This document shows positions 27,600-35,289 of a stretch of 49,606 nucleotides of DNA, piece after piece (the stretch's first letter is position 1; each line of letters begins with the position of its first letter). The DNA comes from Planctomycetota bacterium. GTDB lineage: Bacteria > Planctomycetota > UBA8108 > UBA1146 > JAJFFE01. The translations under genes and the position numbers were made by a program. The stretch covers positions 1 through 49,606 of the forward strand of contig JAJFFE010000164.1 of NCBI GenBank assembly GCA_021776775.1. The letters run 5' to 3'. Under the pieces are notes generated by a model, which saw only the letters and a program-made list of their open reading frames with translations, was not told the DNA's origin and did no database searches.

Positions 27600-28367
27600 A
27601 TGATCCGAAGCATGCTTCAACTCGAGAACGTAACCAAGCAGTTTTCGAACAAGCTCGTGCTTCGCGGGCTCAGTTTTCGCGCGCCGCGAGGAGAGACGAC
27701 CGTCCTGCTCGGGTCGAGTGGCTGCGGCAAGTCGACGGTATTGCGGCTCGCGCTCGGGCTGACGTCGCCGGATTCCGGCCGCGTGCGACTCGACGGCCAG
27801 CCGCCCCCTGATGCTTCCAACGCCGAGCGACGTCAACGCGTCGGAACCGTGACCCAGGCAGGCGGCTTGTTTCCGCATCTCACCGCGCGCCAGAACATTA
27901 CCCTGCTCGCCGAGGACATGGGTTGGGACGCACCTCGCCTTGAAACACGGCTCCGCGAGTTGACGGATCTGACTCGGTTGCCAACGGACGCGTTGGACCG
28001 CTTCCCTCTGCAACTCTCGGGCGGGCAACGTCAACGCGTGGCGCTGGCCCGGGCGCTGTTTCTCGACCCCACGATCCTTCTGCTCGACGAACCGCTGAGC
28101 GCGCTCGATCCGGTGATTCGGTACGAACTACAGCGCGAGCTTCGCGCCATCTTCGACTCCCTCGAGCAGACCGTCGTGCTGGTGACGCATGATCTCGACG
28201 AGGCGGCGTGGTTCGGCCACACCATCGTCATGCTCGATCAAGGCGTCGCCGCCCAGGTCGGAACGTTCGAAGACCTCGTCGAGCGCCCCGCGACTCCTAC
28301 GGTCGAGCGGTTCGTGCGCGCCCAACGCGGTCACCGGGCCGGGCGGGGGGCACCGTGCGACGATTGA
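27600..28367 (+). CDS. ABC transporter ATPase (OpuA/ProV/EgtV-like)
   Basis: A 255-residue ATPase. Walker A is GSSGCGKST (about 38-46), the Q-loop region VTQAGGLFPHL, signature LSGGQRQRVALARAL, Walker B ILLLDEP with D-loop SALD, and switch His in LVTHD. It lacks the regulatory CBS domains of OpuAA/ProV. Starts at 27600 (ATG) and 27612 (ATG) are both possible and neither has a clear ribosome-binding site. Its 3' end overlaps the permease gene by 13 bp. It is divergent from egtB, with 122 bp between, so a shared control region is likely. The closest functional parallel is EgtV of the ergothioneine importers (inference from context). Confidence 0.9.
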   Translation: MIRSMLQLENVTKQFSNKLVLRGLSFRAPRGETTVLLGSSGCGKSTVLRLALGLTSPDSGRVRLDGQPPPDASNAERRQRVGTVTQAGGLFPHLTARQNITLLAEDMGWDAPRLETRLRELTDLTRLPTDALDRFPLQLSGGQRQRVALARALFLDPTILLLDEPLSALDPVIRYELQRELRAIFDSLEQTVVLVTHDLDEAAWFGHTIVMLDQGVAAQVGTFEDLVERPATPTVERFVRAQRGHRAGRGAPCDD

Positions 28368-29911
28368 GTATCGGGCGACGATTGAGCAGCCGGCGAATCG
28401 GGTTTGGACTCCTTCTCGTCCTGGTCACGGTCGGCGGTTGGTTGACGGACGTCGTCCATGGCGGCGATCCCATTCAAGTCGCATCGAAGAAGTTCACGGA
28501 AGGCGCCCTCCTCGGTGAGATCGCCACTCTCACCTTGCGCGCGCATGGACACGAGGCGTTTCATCGAAGCCGGCTCGGCGGAACCACCGTCTGTTTCAGT
28601 TCACTCGAGTCCGGGGCCATCGACGTCTACGCCGACTACACCGGCACGCTGCTGCGAGAGCTGCTCGCCGATCTCGAACTGGTCGGCTTGGATGCTCTAC
28701 GCAGCGCGCTCGCCGATCGAGGCATCGGAATGACCGAGCCGCTCGGCTTCGACAATACGTACGCGATGGCGGTCCGCCGCGGCACGGCCGAGTCGAAGAA
28801 GCTGAGTCGGATCTCCGACCTTGCCGACCACCCCGAGTTGAAGTTGGGGTTCGGCCCGGAGTTTATTGCGCGACAAGACTGTTGGCCCGGCTTGCGACAG
28901 AAGTACGTGCTCGAGCACTCTGCGCCGATTTCGATTCAACACGAACTAGCCTACTCAGCGCTCGACTCAGAGGAAATCGATGTCATCGAGGTCTATACGA
29001 CCGACGCAAAGATCTCTCGCTTCGACATTACGATCCTCGAAGACGACCGTAGCTTCTTTCCTCGTTACCAGGCGGTGTATCTCTACCGGCTCGATCTTAC
29101 GAAGAGGCACCCCGAGGCATTGGCGGCCTTGATCGCGTGGGAGGGGAAGATCTCTGCGCAGTCCATGCGAGAGCTCAATGCTCGAGTAGAGCTGGAGGGA
29201 GAGAGCGAAGCGAGCGCCGCGGCTGGACTGTTGGCGGAGGTGATGCAAACGCGGGTCACGGTTGAGGAATCAACCCTTGCCGATCGATTGCTACGACGAA
29301 CCGGCGAGCACCTCTTCCTTGTCGGCACTTCTCTGTTCTTTGCAGTGTTGTTCGGCACGATGCTTGGGGTGGTGTGCTTTCGACGGGCGCGAAGTGGGGC
29401 GCTGATCCTCGGCGTGGTCGGAGTCATTCAGACGATTCCGTCGCTCGCCCTCTTGGTGCTCATGATTCCGCTGCTCGGCATCGACGCTCCCCCGGCGATC
29501 GCCGCGCTATTCTTGTACGGTTTGCTGCCGATCGTTCGGGGGACGTACGACGGCTTGCGCCAGATTCCTCCGGACTTGGTGGAAGCGTCGCACGCGCTCG
29601 GGTTGTCCCGGTCCGCGCGACACCGACGCATCGAACTTCCCCTCGCCATGCCGTCTATTCTGTCCGGCGTCAAAGTGTCCGCCGTCCTGCTGGTCGGGTT
29701 CGCGACGCTCGGCGCCTTCATCGGCGCGGGTGGTTACGGCGCCCCGATCCTCACGGGAATCGATTTGCAAAACACGCCGATGATTCTCGAGGGGGCGCTT
29801 CCTGCCGCGGGCCTCGCCATCATCGTTCAGTTGGGTTTCGCAGCACTGGAACGGGTCACCGTATCCCCCGGTCTTCGCCTCACCGCTGCATCTGCTTCGA
29901 GTTCGGAGTGA
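28355..29911 (+). CDS. ABC importer substrate-binding/permease fusion (OpuB/EgtU-like)
   Basis: A 518-residue fusion that supplies both binding protein and permease. GTG 28355 is used, preceded by GGGCGGGGGG and overlapping the ATPase stop; frames further up read as Arg-rich shadow. After an N-terminal helix (IGFGLLLVLVTVGGWL), residues about 39-300 are an OpuBC/ProX-type binding domain: VASKKFTEGALLGEI, YADYTGTLL and DNTYAMAVRR. Residues about 315-500 are a permease domain with the EAA loop EASHALGLSRSARHRRIELP. In the characterised EgtU proteins the permease comes first; here the order is reversed. Known relatives carry choline, betaine or ergothioneine. The egtB neighbourhood favours ergothioneine or a related betaine (inference). 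Confidence 0.88.
   Translation: MRRLSIGRRLSSRRIGFGLLLVLVTVGGWLTDVVHGGDPIQVASKKFTEGALLGEIATLTLRAHGHEAFHRSRLGGTTVCFSSLESGAIDVYADYTGTLLRELLADLELVGLDALRSALADRGIGMTEPLGFDNTYAMAVRRGTAESKKLSRISDLADHPELKLGFGPEFIARQDCWPGLRQKYVLEHSAPISIQHELAYSALDSEEIDVIEVYTTDAKISRFDITILEDDRSFFPRYQAVYLYRLDLTKRHPEALAALIAWEGKISAQSMRELNARVELEGESEASAAAGLLAEVMQTRVTVEESTLADRLLRRTGEHLFLVGTSLFFAVLFGTMLGVVCFRRARSGALILGVVGVIQTIPSLALLVLMIPLLGIDAPPAIAALFLYGLLPIVRGTYDGLRQIPPDLVEASHALGLSRSARHRRIELPLAMPSILSGVKVSAVLLVGFATLGAFIGAGGYGAPILTGIDLQNTPMILEGALPAAGLAIIVQLGFAALERVTVSPGLRLTAASASSSE
28357..28386 (+). repeat. 18-bp-spaced direct repeat at the ATPase/permease overlap
   Basis: GCGACGATTGAG occurs at 28357-28368 and again at 28375-28386. 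The first copy holds the ATPase stop codon. In the permease frame the duplication gives RRLSIG/RRLSSR. It looks like a small tandem duplication. Confidence 0.5.
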
Positions 29912-29996
29912 CGTGGACGGAGAGTGCGCGAGCGACCGGCGATTCCGGCGGGGGCCGAGATTGACTCGATTGAGATGCGGATCGTCTCGCGGTGAT

Positions 29997-30289
29997 GAAG
30001 ACGAGCGAATCGTGGCGCGGCTCGAAGTTCAGTGGGTTGGGGATGAGACGGTCGCTGGCTCGCCGCCGACTTTGAGGCGCGGGAGTGGGGCTGTTCGCAG
30101 GGGCGGCTGTTGCCAAACAAGCACGGGTAGGAACGACCGACGAGCGCATCGGGGCCGGTCTTGATCTGTTCCGTGCGAGGGGCAGCGGGCGGGCCCGACT
30201 CCGATGAGCGTAGGGTGGGATAGTTGGATGTTGGCGAAGGCTGTGTGATTCCTGCCGGATCTGGGAATGGTTCACCTCGTCCGATCGAG
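29997..30289 (+). repeat. Left arm of a 293-bp imperfect inverted repeat
   Basis: This segment aligns, with no gaps, to the reverse complement of 30706-30998. By hand I count about 45 mismatches in 293 positions, or about 85% identity. The best-kept block is 30160-30211 (contains the run GAGGGGCAGCGGGCGGGCCC). The arm starts with GAAGACGAGCG and its inner end carries a variant of the palindrome CTCGTCCGGACGAG. No gene is supported in this arm: the Arg/Pro-rich open frames on both strands look like GC-rich shadows. Confidence 0.85.
30276..30289. repeat. Diverged copy of the 14-bp palindrome
   Basis: CTCGTCCGATCGAG, two changes from the perfect palindrome CTCGTCCGGACGAG at 30537-30550 and 30706-30719. 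It marks the inner end of the left arm. Confidence 0.55.
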
Positions 30290-30309
30290 GGTGGCGTGCA
30301 TCCCCGTTC

Positions 30310-30650
30310 AGACGAGATTCGTGTGCACCGCTCGTTTGATGCGCTCTCGTTCAATTGGCCCATAGACGCACGATGCTGCGTCGCCCGATACCGCGCATCG
30401 CAGCGCTGCTGATCGGGGCCCACGAACTGGCATCTGTATCCGGCTTCATGAAGCACTCGCTCACGCGTATCACTCGGGATGTAGCGGGATCGTTCGGTGG
30501 ACTTCGCGGAGTCCCAGCCTCGGCGCCGAGTGAAAACTCGTCCGGACGAGGTGGCTCCGTCGGAGTATTCGCGGACGGCTTCTTCATATCACGCTTCCGC
30601 CGACGCTCGAGCTTCGTGATCGGCTCCTTCTTTTCGAGAGCTCGATCAGA
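30310..30650 (-). pseudogene. Decayed HNH-endonuclease gene
   Basis: The loop between the two repeat arms keeps a fragment of an HNH nuclease on the minus strand. Positions 30385-30501 translate as KSTERSRYIPSDTRERV followed by LHEAGYRCQFVGPDQQRC, which is the classic lead-in of this family (S-R-x-I-P, then R-C-x-x-V-x-x-D-x-x-R-C). The next expected segment, with the catalytic D-H and N residues, is missing. After a frame change, a tail DAASCVYGPIERERIKRAV (ending in a stop near 30310) resembles the family's C-terminus. Upstream, EKKEPITKLERRRKRD (about 30600-30650) fits the linker before the HNH domain, in another frame. Core deletion plus frame changes mean no functional protein. Boundaries are approximate. 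Confidence 0.6.
30537..30550. repeat. Perfect 14-bp palindrome, loop copy
   Basis: CTCGTCCGGACGAG, fully two-fold symmetric, within the loop of the inverted repeat and inside the HNH remnant. An identical copy lies at 30706-30719. Confidence 0.7.
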
Positions 30651-30705
30651 GATTCAACGCGCGATACCGAGTTCAACGATCAAGAAGCCCCGGAAAAGGT
30701 CAAAC

Positions 30706-30998
30706 CTCGTCCGGACGAGATGGCCCATCTCCATCTCCGACAGGAATCACACAGCCGTCGCAAACATCCACATATCTCACCGGACCCCCAACGGAGTCGG
30801 GCCCGCCCGCTGCCCCTCGCCCGGAACAGATCAAGACCGACCCCGATGTGCCCGTCCGTCGTTCTCAACCGTGCTTGTTTGCCAAGACCCGACCCCGCGA
30901 CCAATTCCACTCCCGTGCCTCATAGTCGGCGGCGAGCCAGCGACTCGGCCATCCCCAACCCACTGAACTTCGAGCCGCGCCACGATCCGCTCGTCTTC
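30706..30998 (-). repeat. Right arm of the 293-bp imperfect inverted repeat
   Basis: Reverse complement partner of 29997-30289, same length and ungapped, about 85% identical by hand count. The inner end is the perfect palindrome CTCGTCCGGACGAG (30706-30719). The outer end lies about 50 bp from the stop of the esterase gene. The spacer between arms is 416 bp. The whole 29912-31049 stretch has no intact gene. Confidence 0.85.
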
Positions 30999-31049
30999 TT
31001 CTTCCGCAGCACGTCACCGCGCGGTCGCCGACACCCGGCACTGCGGCAC

Positions 31050-32111
31050 TCACTCCTTGGGCAGCATCTCGAGCATAGCTTCGCCGAACGCTTTGCCGAT
31101 GCGATTGAACCAGATGGCGCTGCCGAGATAGTGATACGGGTGATCGGAGCCCGTCTTCTCCCACTCCTTCGTGTTCTCTTTCCACGTGGGGTAGAGCTTC
31201 TCGGCTGCGGTGTCGACCAAGACGTCCGTGCGGATCGCCTTGACCGTCCCTTGGAATTCTTTCACGTCGTTCATGGCGAGTTGCGCTTGTTGCACGACGT
31301 GCATGGCGCCCTTGGCCGGCGTCGAACCGTTCTGACCCATGACGCCGATGACGAAGGGCAGTTTCGGAGCGCGGAACGCTTGGCGCACGTCGCCAATGAA
31401 GTGCTTCATGTTCGATTCGTACTCACCTTCCGCTCCGTACTGATCGTTCCACCCTTGGAACCAGACGAAGCCGGCGAGTTGAAGCTGCTTGCCCTTGAGC
31501 TCGGGGAACATCGTTGAGTAGTTCGCGTATACCCCCGCGATCTCCATCATCATGTTCCGGTACGAGCTGCCGTACGCGCCTTTGATGTCATTCATGGTCG
31601 GCAGTGGATCGTTCCGGTTGCGCTTCTCGTTGTTGGTCTTGCGGTCTTTCTTCGCGTTGGCCAACTCTGCCTCGAGCTTCTCTTCGCTCGGCAGTCCCGC
31701 AGACGGTGGGCGGAAGTTCTTGAACAGTGAGTGTCCACCCCACGCCGGTTTGATCAGCAGAACTGGTTCGTCGAAGTGGTTTCCGAGCACCGTACCGAAC
31801 TCCAACTCAACGCCGGTGCGGTCTCGTGAGCCGTATCCGATGGTTAAGCCGCCCTTGCGGTCGAGGAACTTGATGAACACGTCGTCGCGAACGATCCACT
31901 CATCACCCTTGCGCAAATGTGCGAAGAGCGCCTTGGTTTTCTCGTCGGTCGCCTGGTGTTCGAGGAGTTTGTTCTGCGCTTTGCCCTCCATGTTGGACTG
32001 ACCCGCCAAGATGAAGACCTTGACGGTATCCGCGGCGACACACCGAGACGGGGTCGCGAGCAGTGCGGTGAACATGACAATGACGCAGATGAGCAGGGGG
32101 GATCGGATCAT
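31050..32111 (-). CDS. Secreted SASA-domain carbohydrate esterase (sialate O-acetylesterase-like)
   Basis: A 353-residue exported SGNH-type esterase. ATG 32111 is chosen: GGAGAGAG lies just upstream and a signal peptide follows (SPLLICVIVMFTALLATPS). The frame continues upstream for over 130 codons but is Arg/Pro-rich shadow. Block I is ILAGQSNMEGKA with the nucleophile Ser (about residue 38). Further SASA marks are KPAWGGHSL, FVWFQGWND and the late catalytic segment SDHPYHYLGSA with Asp and His. Relatives (CE6/DUF303 group) remove acetyl groups from sialic acid, xylan or other glycans; the exact substrate is unknown. With the sulfatase it suggests breakdown of decorated polysaccharides. Confidence 0.9.
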   Translation of the reverse strand: MIRSPLLICVIVMFTALLATPSRCVAADTVKVFILAGQSNMEGKAQNKLLEHQATDEKTKALFAHLRKGDEWIVRDDVFIKFLDRKGGLTIGYGSRDRTGVELEFGTVLGNHFDEPVLLIKPAWGGHSLFKNFRPPSAGLPSEEKLEAELANAKKDRKTNNEKRNRNDPLPTMNDIKGAYGSSYRNMMMEIAGVYANYSTMFPELKGKQLQLAGFVWFQGWNDQYGAEGEYESNMKHFIGDVRQAFRAPKLPFVIGVMGQNGSTPAKGAMHVVQQAQLAMNDVKEFQGTVKAIRTDVLVDTAAEKLYPTWKENTKEWEKTGSDHPYHYLGSAIWFNRIGKAFGEAMLEMLPKE

Positions 32112-32200
32112 GGTTCTCTCTCCGGCTGGTGTTGGGGACGGTCTACTGTTCTGCCTGCGCGCAATCAAGGCCACGCCGCGGTTCTGTCGGAACTTGCGGT

Positions 32201-33268
32201 TCAGGACAGGTTGGCGATGTGTTCTACCGCCGCGTGGGCGCCGTTTTCGTACCCTGTGTGGCGGGGGCGGCGGTTGGAGAGACGGTCGAGGCAGCGTTCT
32301 ACTATTGCGTGGGTCGAGTCGAGCCGTTCGACTTCCGTCAGTCGAAGAGCTTGCCGGTCGTACAAACGGGGGCGCGCGAAGGCGAGCAGCGGGACTCCGC
32401 ACGCACGCGCTTCGTACGTAGTGTTGTAGCCTCCTTGCCCGACGACCAAGTCGAATCCACGCAGCGCGAGCATGATGTGCTGCGGCGGGCACGTGGCGGC
32501 GGCAAGGGGATCGATGAAACACGATTGCACGCTCGACTCGCGCGACAGCTCGTCATGGGCACGCCGCAACTCCGTGATCTCGTCGGCTCGCCCAGAACCG
32601 AGCACCGCGACCGCCGGCCGTTCGTCCAGTTGGAATCGGGTTCGCGCCTCTTCGCGCGTCCATAGCTGGTGTGATTCCCAGTTCACCCACGGAGGCGTGA
32701 AGAGCGTGTTCTTCAAGTCACTCAGCGGCCCGCGTTCACCGGGTAGCAGGATCGAGTCGTAGCGGGCCGCGACGGCGCGAAGATCGAAACGACGAACGTA
32801 CTCGGGGTTCAGGTCACGATGCACCAGTACGCGAGGGGCTTCGGGAAGGTCGTTCGATTCGGCGAGCTCTCCCAGGATCCCGCGGGGAAACGTGTCGACC
32901 ACAAGGACCGAGTGTTGCGTGTGGCGCAGAAACGCTCGCACGCGACGCTTCGCTTCCTCGTTGTCCCGAGTGTCACCGATCGAATGCAACGCGATGAGTT
33001 GGGGGGGAGCCGTCGCATCGTCGTTTCCGGCTCCGCTCGCGCGCGGTCGCGAGGGGCCACCCGGAGCGGCGCCGAGGAGTGCGGGGCAAGATTCGACCGC
33101 ATACGCGTTGGCCAGAATTTGACAGCGGTGTCCCGCTCGTTGGGCCGCGTTCGCGAGAGCGAGCGCTCTCGTCAAATGCCCGTAGCCGCCGCCCATGGCG
33201 TAAATAAGCCACGGTGCCTGTTCGCGGGCTGAAGTGGGAGCAACGGGGTCGGCGGGGTTGGAGTGCAC
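32201..33268 (-). CDS. Glycosyltransferase, GT-B fold (MurG/UGT-like)
   Basis: A 355-residue GT-B protein. The N-terminal domain starts WLIYAMGGGYGHLTRALALA, the GGxGH acceptor-side loop of MurG-like enzymes. The C-terminal donor domain has VVGQGGYNTTYEARACGVPL, which matches the nucleotide-sugar binding region of UGT/MurG types. The start is GTG at 33268, 6 bp after the stop of the zinc-ribbon gene. It is the last gene of the four-gene minus-strand unit. The sugar and acceptor are unknown; no membrane segment is seen. Confidence 0.82.
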   Translation of the reverse strand: MHSNPADPVAPTSAREQAPWLIYAMGGGYGHLTRALALANAAQRAGHRCQILANAYAVESCPALLGAAPGGPSRPRASGAGNDDATAPPQLIALHSIGDTRDNEEAKRRVRAFLRHTQHSVLVVDTFPRGILGELAESNDLPEAPRVLVHRDLNPEYVRRFDLRAVAARYDSILLPGERGPLSDLKNTLFTPPWVNWESHQLWTREEARTRFQLDERPAVAVLGSGRADEITELRRAHDELSRESSVQSCFIDPLAAATCPPQHIMLALRGFDLVVGQGGYNTTYEARACGVPLLAFARPRLYDRQALRLTEVERLDSTHAIVERCLDRLSNRRPRHTGYENGAHAAVEHIANLS

Positions 33269-33274
33269 GGTCGA

Positions 33275-33688
33275 TCAGCTCTCGTACATGTCCTCTTCGA
33301 AGGCGTCGTCGCTTTCGTCCGCTAGCGCCAAGCCGTCGGCCTCTGTGAAGTCGCTCGTGTCGTGGGTCTGCATCGTCGAAGCCAAGCCCATGCTCGCCAA
33401 CCCGTAGTAGCCGTAGCCGGAGTAGTAGTAGGCGGAGTGCATGTACGGGTCGTCGTCTTCGTAGACCTCGTTCTGGTTCTGCTCGCGACGCCACTTCTTG
33501 GTGCACGTCGTACACAGGTCCCCAGCGTCCGTCGTCTTTTGGTGAGCGTAGCACACCGGCTTCTGGCACTCGCTGCACGTCGCGTCCGAGTTTTCGCCGC
33601 AAGCATGTCGGAACAAGAAGCCCGACTTCTCGTTGCAGATGCCCTGATCCCAAGACTGCTGACCCGGTGACTGTCCAGTGTCGCTCAT
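33275..33688 (-). CDS. Zinc-ribbon/B-box-like protein with acidic Tyr-rich tail
   Basis: A 137-residue protein. ATG 33688 has a perfect AGGAG 8 bp upstream and overlaps the stop of the preceding lipoprotein gene (ATGA). The first 70 residues carry paired metal ligands: GICNEKSGFLFRHACGE, then CSECQKPVCYAH and LCTTC, a B-box/zinc-ribbon spacing for probably two zinc ions. The tail is rich in Tyr, Asp and Glu (DDPYMHSAYYYSGYGYYG) and likely disordered. It is cytoplasmic and probably a protein-binding adaptor. No known family beyond the zinc pattern. Confidence 0.75.
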   Translation of the reverse strand: MSDTGQSPGQQSWDQGICNEKSGFLFRHACGENSDATCSECQKPVCYAHQKTTDAGDLCTTCTKKWRREQNQNEVYEDDDPYMHSAYYYSGYGYYGLASMGLASTMQTHDTSDFTEADGLALADESDDAFEEDMYES

Positions 33689-34335
33689 TTGGACTCCTGA
33701 GTTGTCGCACTCGACTCCGTGGCCAATCGGACCGCGAGGGCCATCGCCATCCAAGGTTCGAACTCCGGCGCGTCGAATCCCAGGCACGCCATGGCAATGG
33801 TCGCCATGGGGTCCTTGGTCGAGTAGACGGTCTCTTCCGCTTGGTTACGAAGAGAGAGCTTGTCGCCTTTGCGCTTCGCTTTGCAGTAACCCGACGCGTT
33901 CTCGACTTCGTAGCCGTAGTCTCGTTTCTTGATCGTCAACCGGCTCTGGTCTTGTCCGTCCTTGAGCTTGTAGTCGCCATCCGGCTGGCGGGACAGCTTG
34001 AACCACACCGTGTCTTGAGCGGCGTTCTTGATCTTGAGGGCGTCTGGGCTGCCTGTGATGTATCCCAGGACCGTATCCGAGGCGTCCTTCACCTTGAGCT
34101 TGTCCGGCTTGGTTCGCGTCAAGCGGAGCCACTCGGCCTCTTCACCGCGAACGACTTTGGCTCCGTCGTCCTTGCGTTTGATGGCAAACGCGGTACTGCC
34201 GTCGCCGCTCTTGATCTTGATCTTGGCGGGAAGAGTGTTCGCGTTGTTTGCGCCTGACCTGACTTCGCCCGGCGAGTCGCTCGAGCAGCCAATAGCGAAG
34301 AGCAATACGATGAGTACTCCGACGTGTCTCGGCAT
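33685..34335 (-). CDS. Lipoprotein with repetitive beta-strand domain, unknown
   Basis: A 216-residue lipoprotein. ATG 34335 shares a base with the stop of the upstream gene (TGATG), and the signal is MPRHVGVLIVLLFAIGC with the lipobox Cys17. The mature protein has a repeating pattern of short strands such as KIKIKSGDG, FAIKRKDDG, LKVKDASDT and LKIKNAAQDT. This register resembles a tubby/LURP-like beta-barrel, but I am not sure. The C-terminus has a helical segment (MATIAMACLGFD). Coupled to both neighbours; role unknown. Confidence 0.75.
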   Translation of the reverse strand: MPRHVGVLIVLLFAIGCSSDSPGEVRSGANNANTLPAKIKIKSGDGSTAFAIKRKDDGAKVVRGEEAEWLRLTRTKPDKLKVKDASDTVLGYITGSPDALKIKNAAQDTVWFKLSRQPDGDYKLKDGQDQSRLTIKKRDYGYEVENASGYCKAKRKGDKLSLRNQAEETVYSTKDPMATIAMACLGFDAPEFEPWMAMALAVRLATESSATTQESK

Positions 34336-35237
34336 CACTGTCCCGCTCCTCGCGATTTCCGAAATTCGATCGCCTTGGACATATTCAAGATTTGGTACGA
34401 GCTCAGCAGCATCCCGATCACGATGCTCGAGCCATCGATACTGCGGAAGTCGCTTTTCTGCTTCGGCCCCTCGCCCCATACCCCACGCAGCGCGACTCGG
34501 GTGCTGATGTTGTTGTCGCTCACGCGGAGCTTCTTCAATTCGACGGCTCCCGGAAGTTGAACCGCGTCGAGCGCTCGTGAGTCTAGCGCCGCCACATTGG
34601 GGTAGCGGTGCGGCTTGAAGCGCAAGTGCAGGATGAACTCGGCGCCGTGCTTGTACTTGGTCTTCGTCTTGTGTTTCCCGCTGCGGGATCGATACGACTT
34701 GTGACGTTGCTGTACTTTGTCGACCGACTGAATCGTGAACTGCGTGCCATCGAGTAGTCGACCGCACAGTCGCAGCCACGGCTGTGCGAAGTACTTGACC
34801 TTCCACACTCCAACTTTGCCCTGCTTGACGCAGTGGCTCGTCGACTGAGCTTTGCCGAAATCGCTCTGCAACTCGAACGTCGCGTCGGACGCCATGTCCG
34901 TGGACAGTAGTCGCGACAAGGTGTCGATCAACTCATACCGGCGGTTTTCGACGTCTTGGCGCTTCCATTTCCTGGAGCTGATCAAGAGCCAGACGCCGCC
35001 GATCAGAACAAGGGCTCCGATCACGGCAAGAATGGGGTAGCTGGCGCCGAGAGCGGTTGCGCCGATCAGGACTCCCAATACCAGTCCACTGCAGCCGAGG
35101 CCCAACTGCTTCTTGGACTTGGACTCGGCTTCGGTGTCGAGCATGCGGAGAGTTGCGACCGTCTCTTCGATCTCGGCACGCGAGACGGTGTCGTTCCAAG
35201 TGAGAGTCTTGCGAAAGTCGTCGATCGCAAAGCTCAT
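34335..35237 (-). CDS. Two-helix membrane protein with large cytoplasmic domain, unknown
   Basis: A 300-residue protein from ATG 35237, preceded by AGAGGAC; in-frame codons further upstream are less well placed. A helical cytoplasmic N-terminus (about 60 residues) leads to two membrane helices near residues 45-85 (LGCSGLVLGVLIGATALGAS, then AVIGALVLIGGVWLLI). A soluble domain of about 200 residues with a very basic strand (HKTKTKYKHG) follows. It is first in a four-gene overlapping unit and is divergent from the glycosyltransferase at 35290. No family recognised. Confidence 0.7.
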   Translation of the reverse strand: MSFAIDDFRKTLTWNDTVSRAEIEETVATLRMLDTEAESKSKKQLGLGCSGLVLGVLIGATALGASYPILAVIGALVLIGGVWLLISSRKWKRQDVENRRYELIDTLSRLLSTDMASDATFELQSDFGKAQSTSHCVKQGKVGVWKVKYFAQPWLRLCGRLLDGTQFTIQSVDKVQQRHKSYRSRSGKHKTKTKYKHGAEFILHLRFKPHRYPNVAALDSRALDAVQLPGAVELKKLRVSDNNISTRVALRGVWGEGPKQKSDFRSIDGSSIVIGMLLSSYQILNMSKAIEFRKSRGAGQ

Positions 35238-35249
35238 AAGGTCCTCTTG

Positions 35250-35279
35250 TTCTCTGACTCTTTGTTCTCTGACTCTGCT
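35250..35279 (+). repeat. Short direct repeat in the divergent promoter region
   Basis: TTCTCTGACTCT occurs twice in tandem within about 30 bp, between the divergent genes starting at 35237 and 35290. It may be a binding site pair or simple slippage. Confidence 0.4.
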
Positions 35280-35289
35280 CCGTTGACTC

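Noticed and set aside
29880..30275. Similar open frames in both repeat arms (minus in the left, plus in the right)
   Set aside because: The peptides are Arg/Pro-rich, changes between arms are not biased to third positions, and the right frame runs into the esterase gene. Probably open by base composition.
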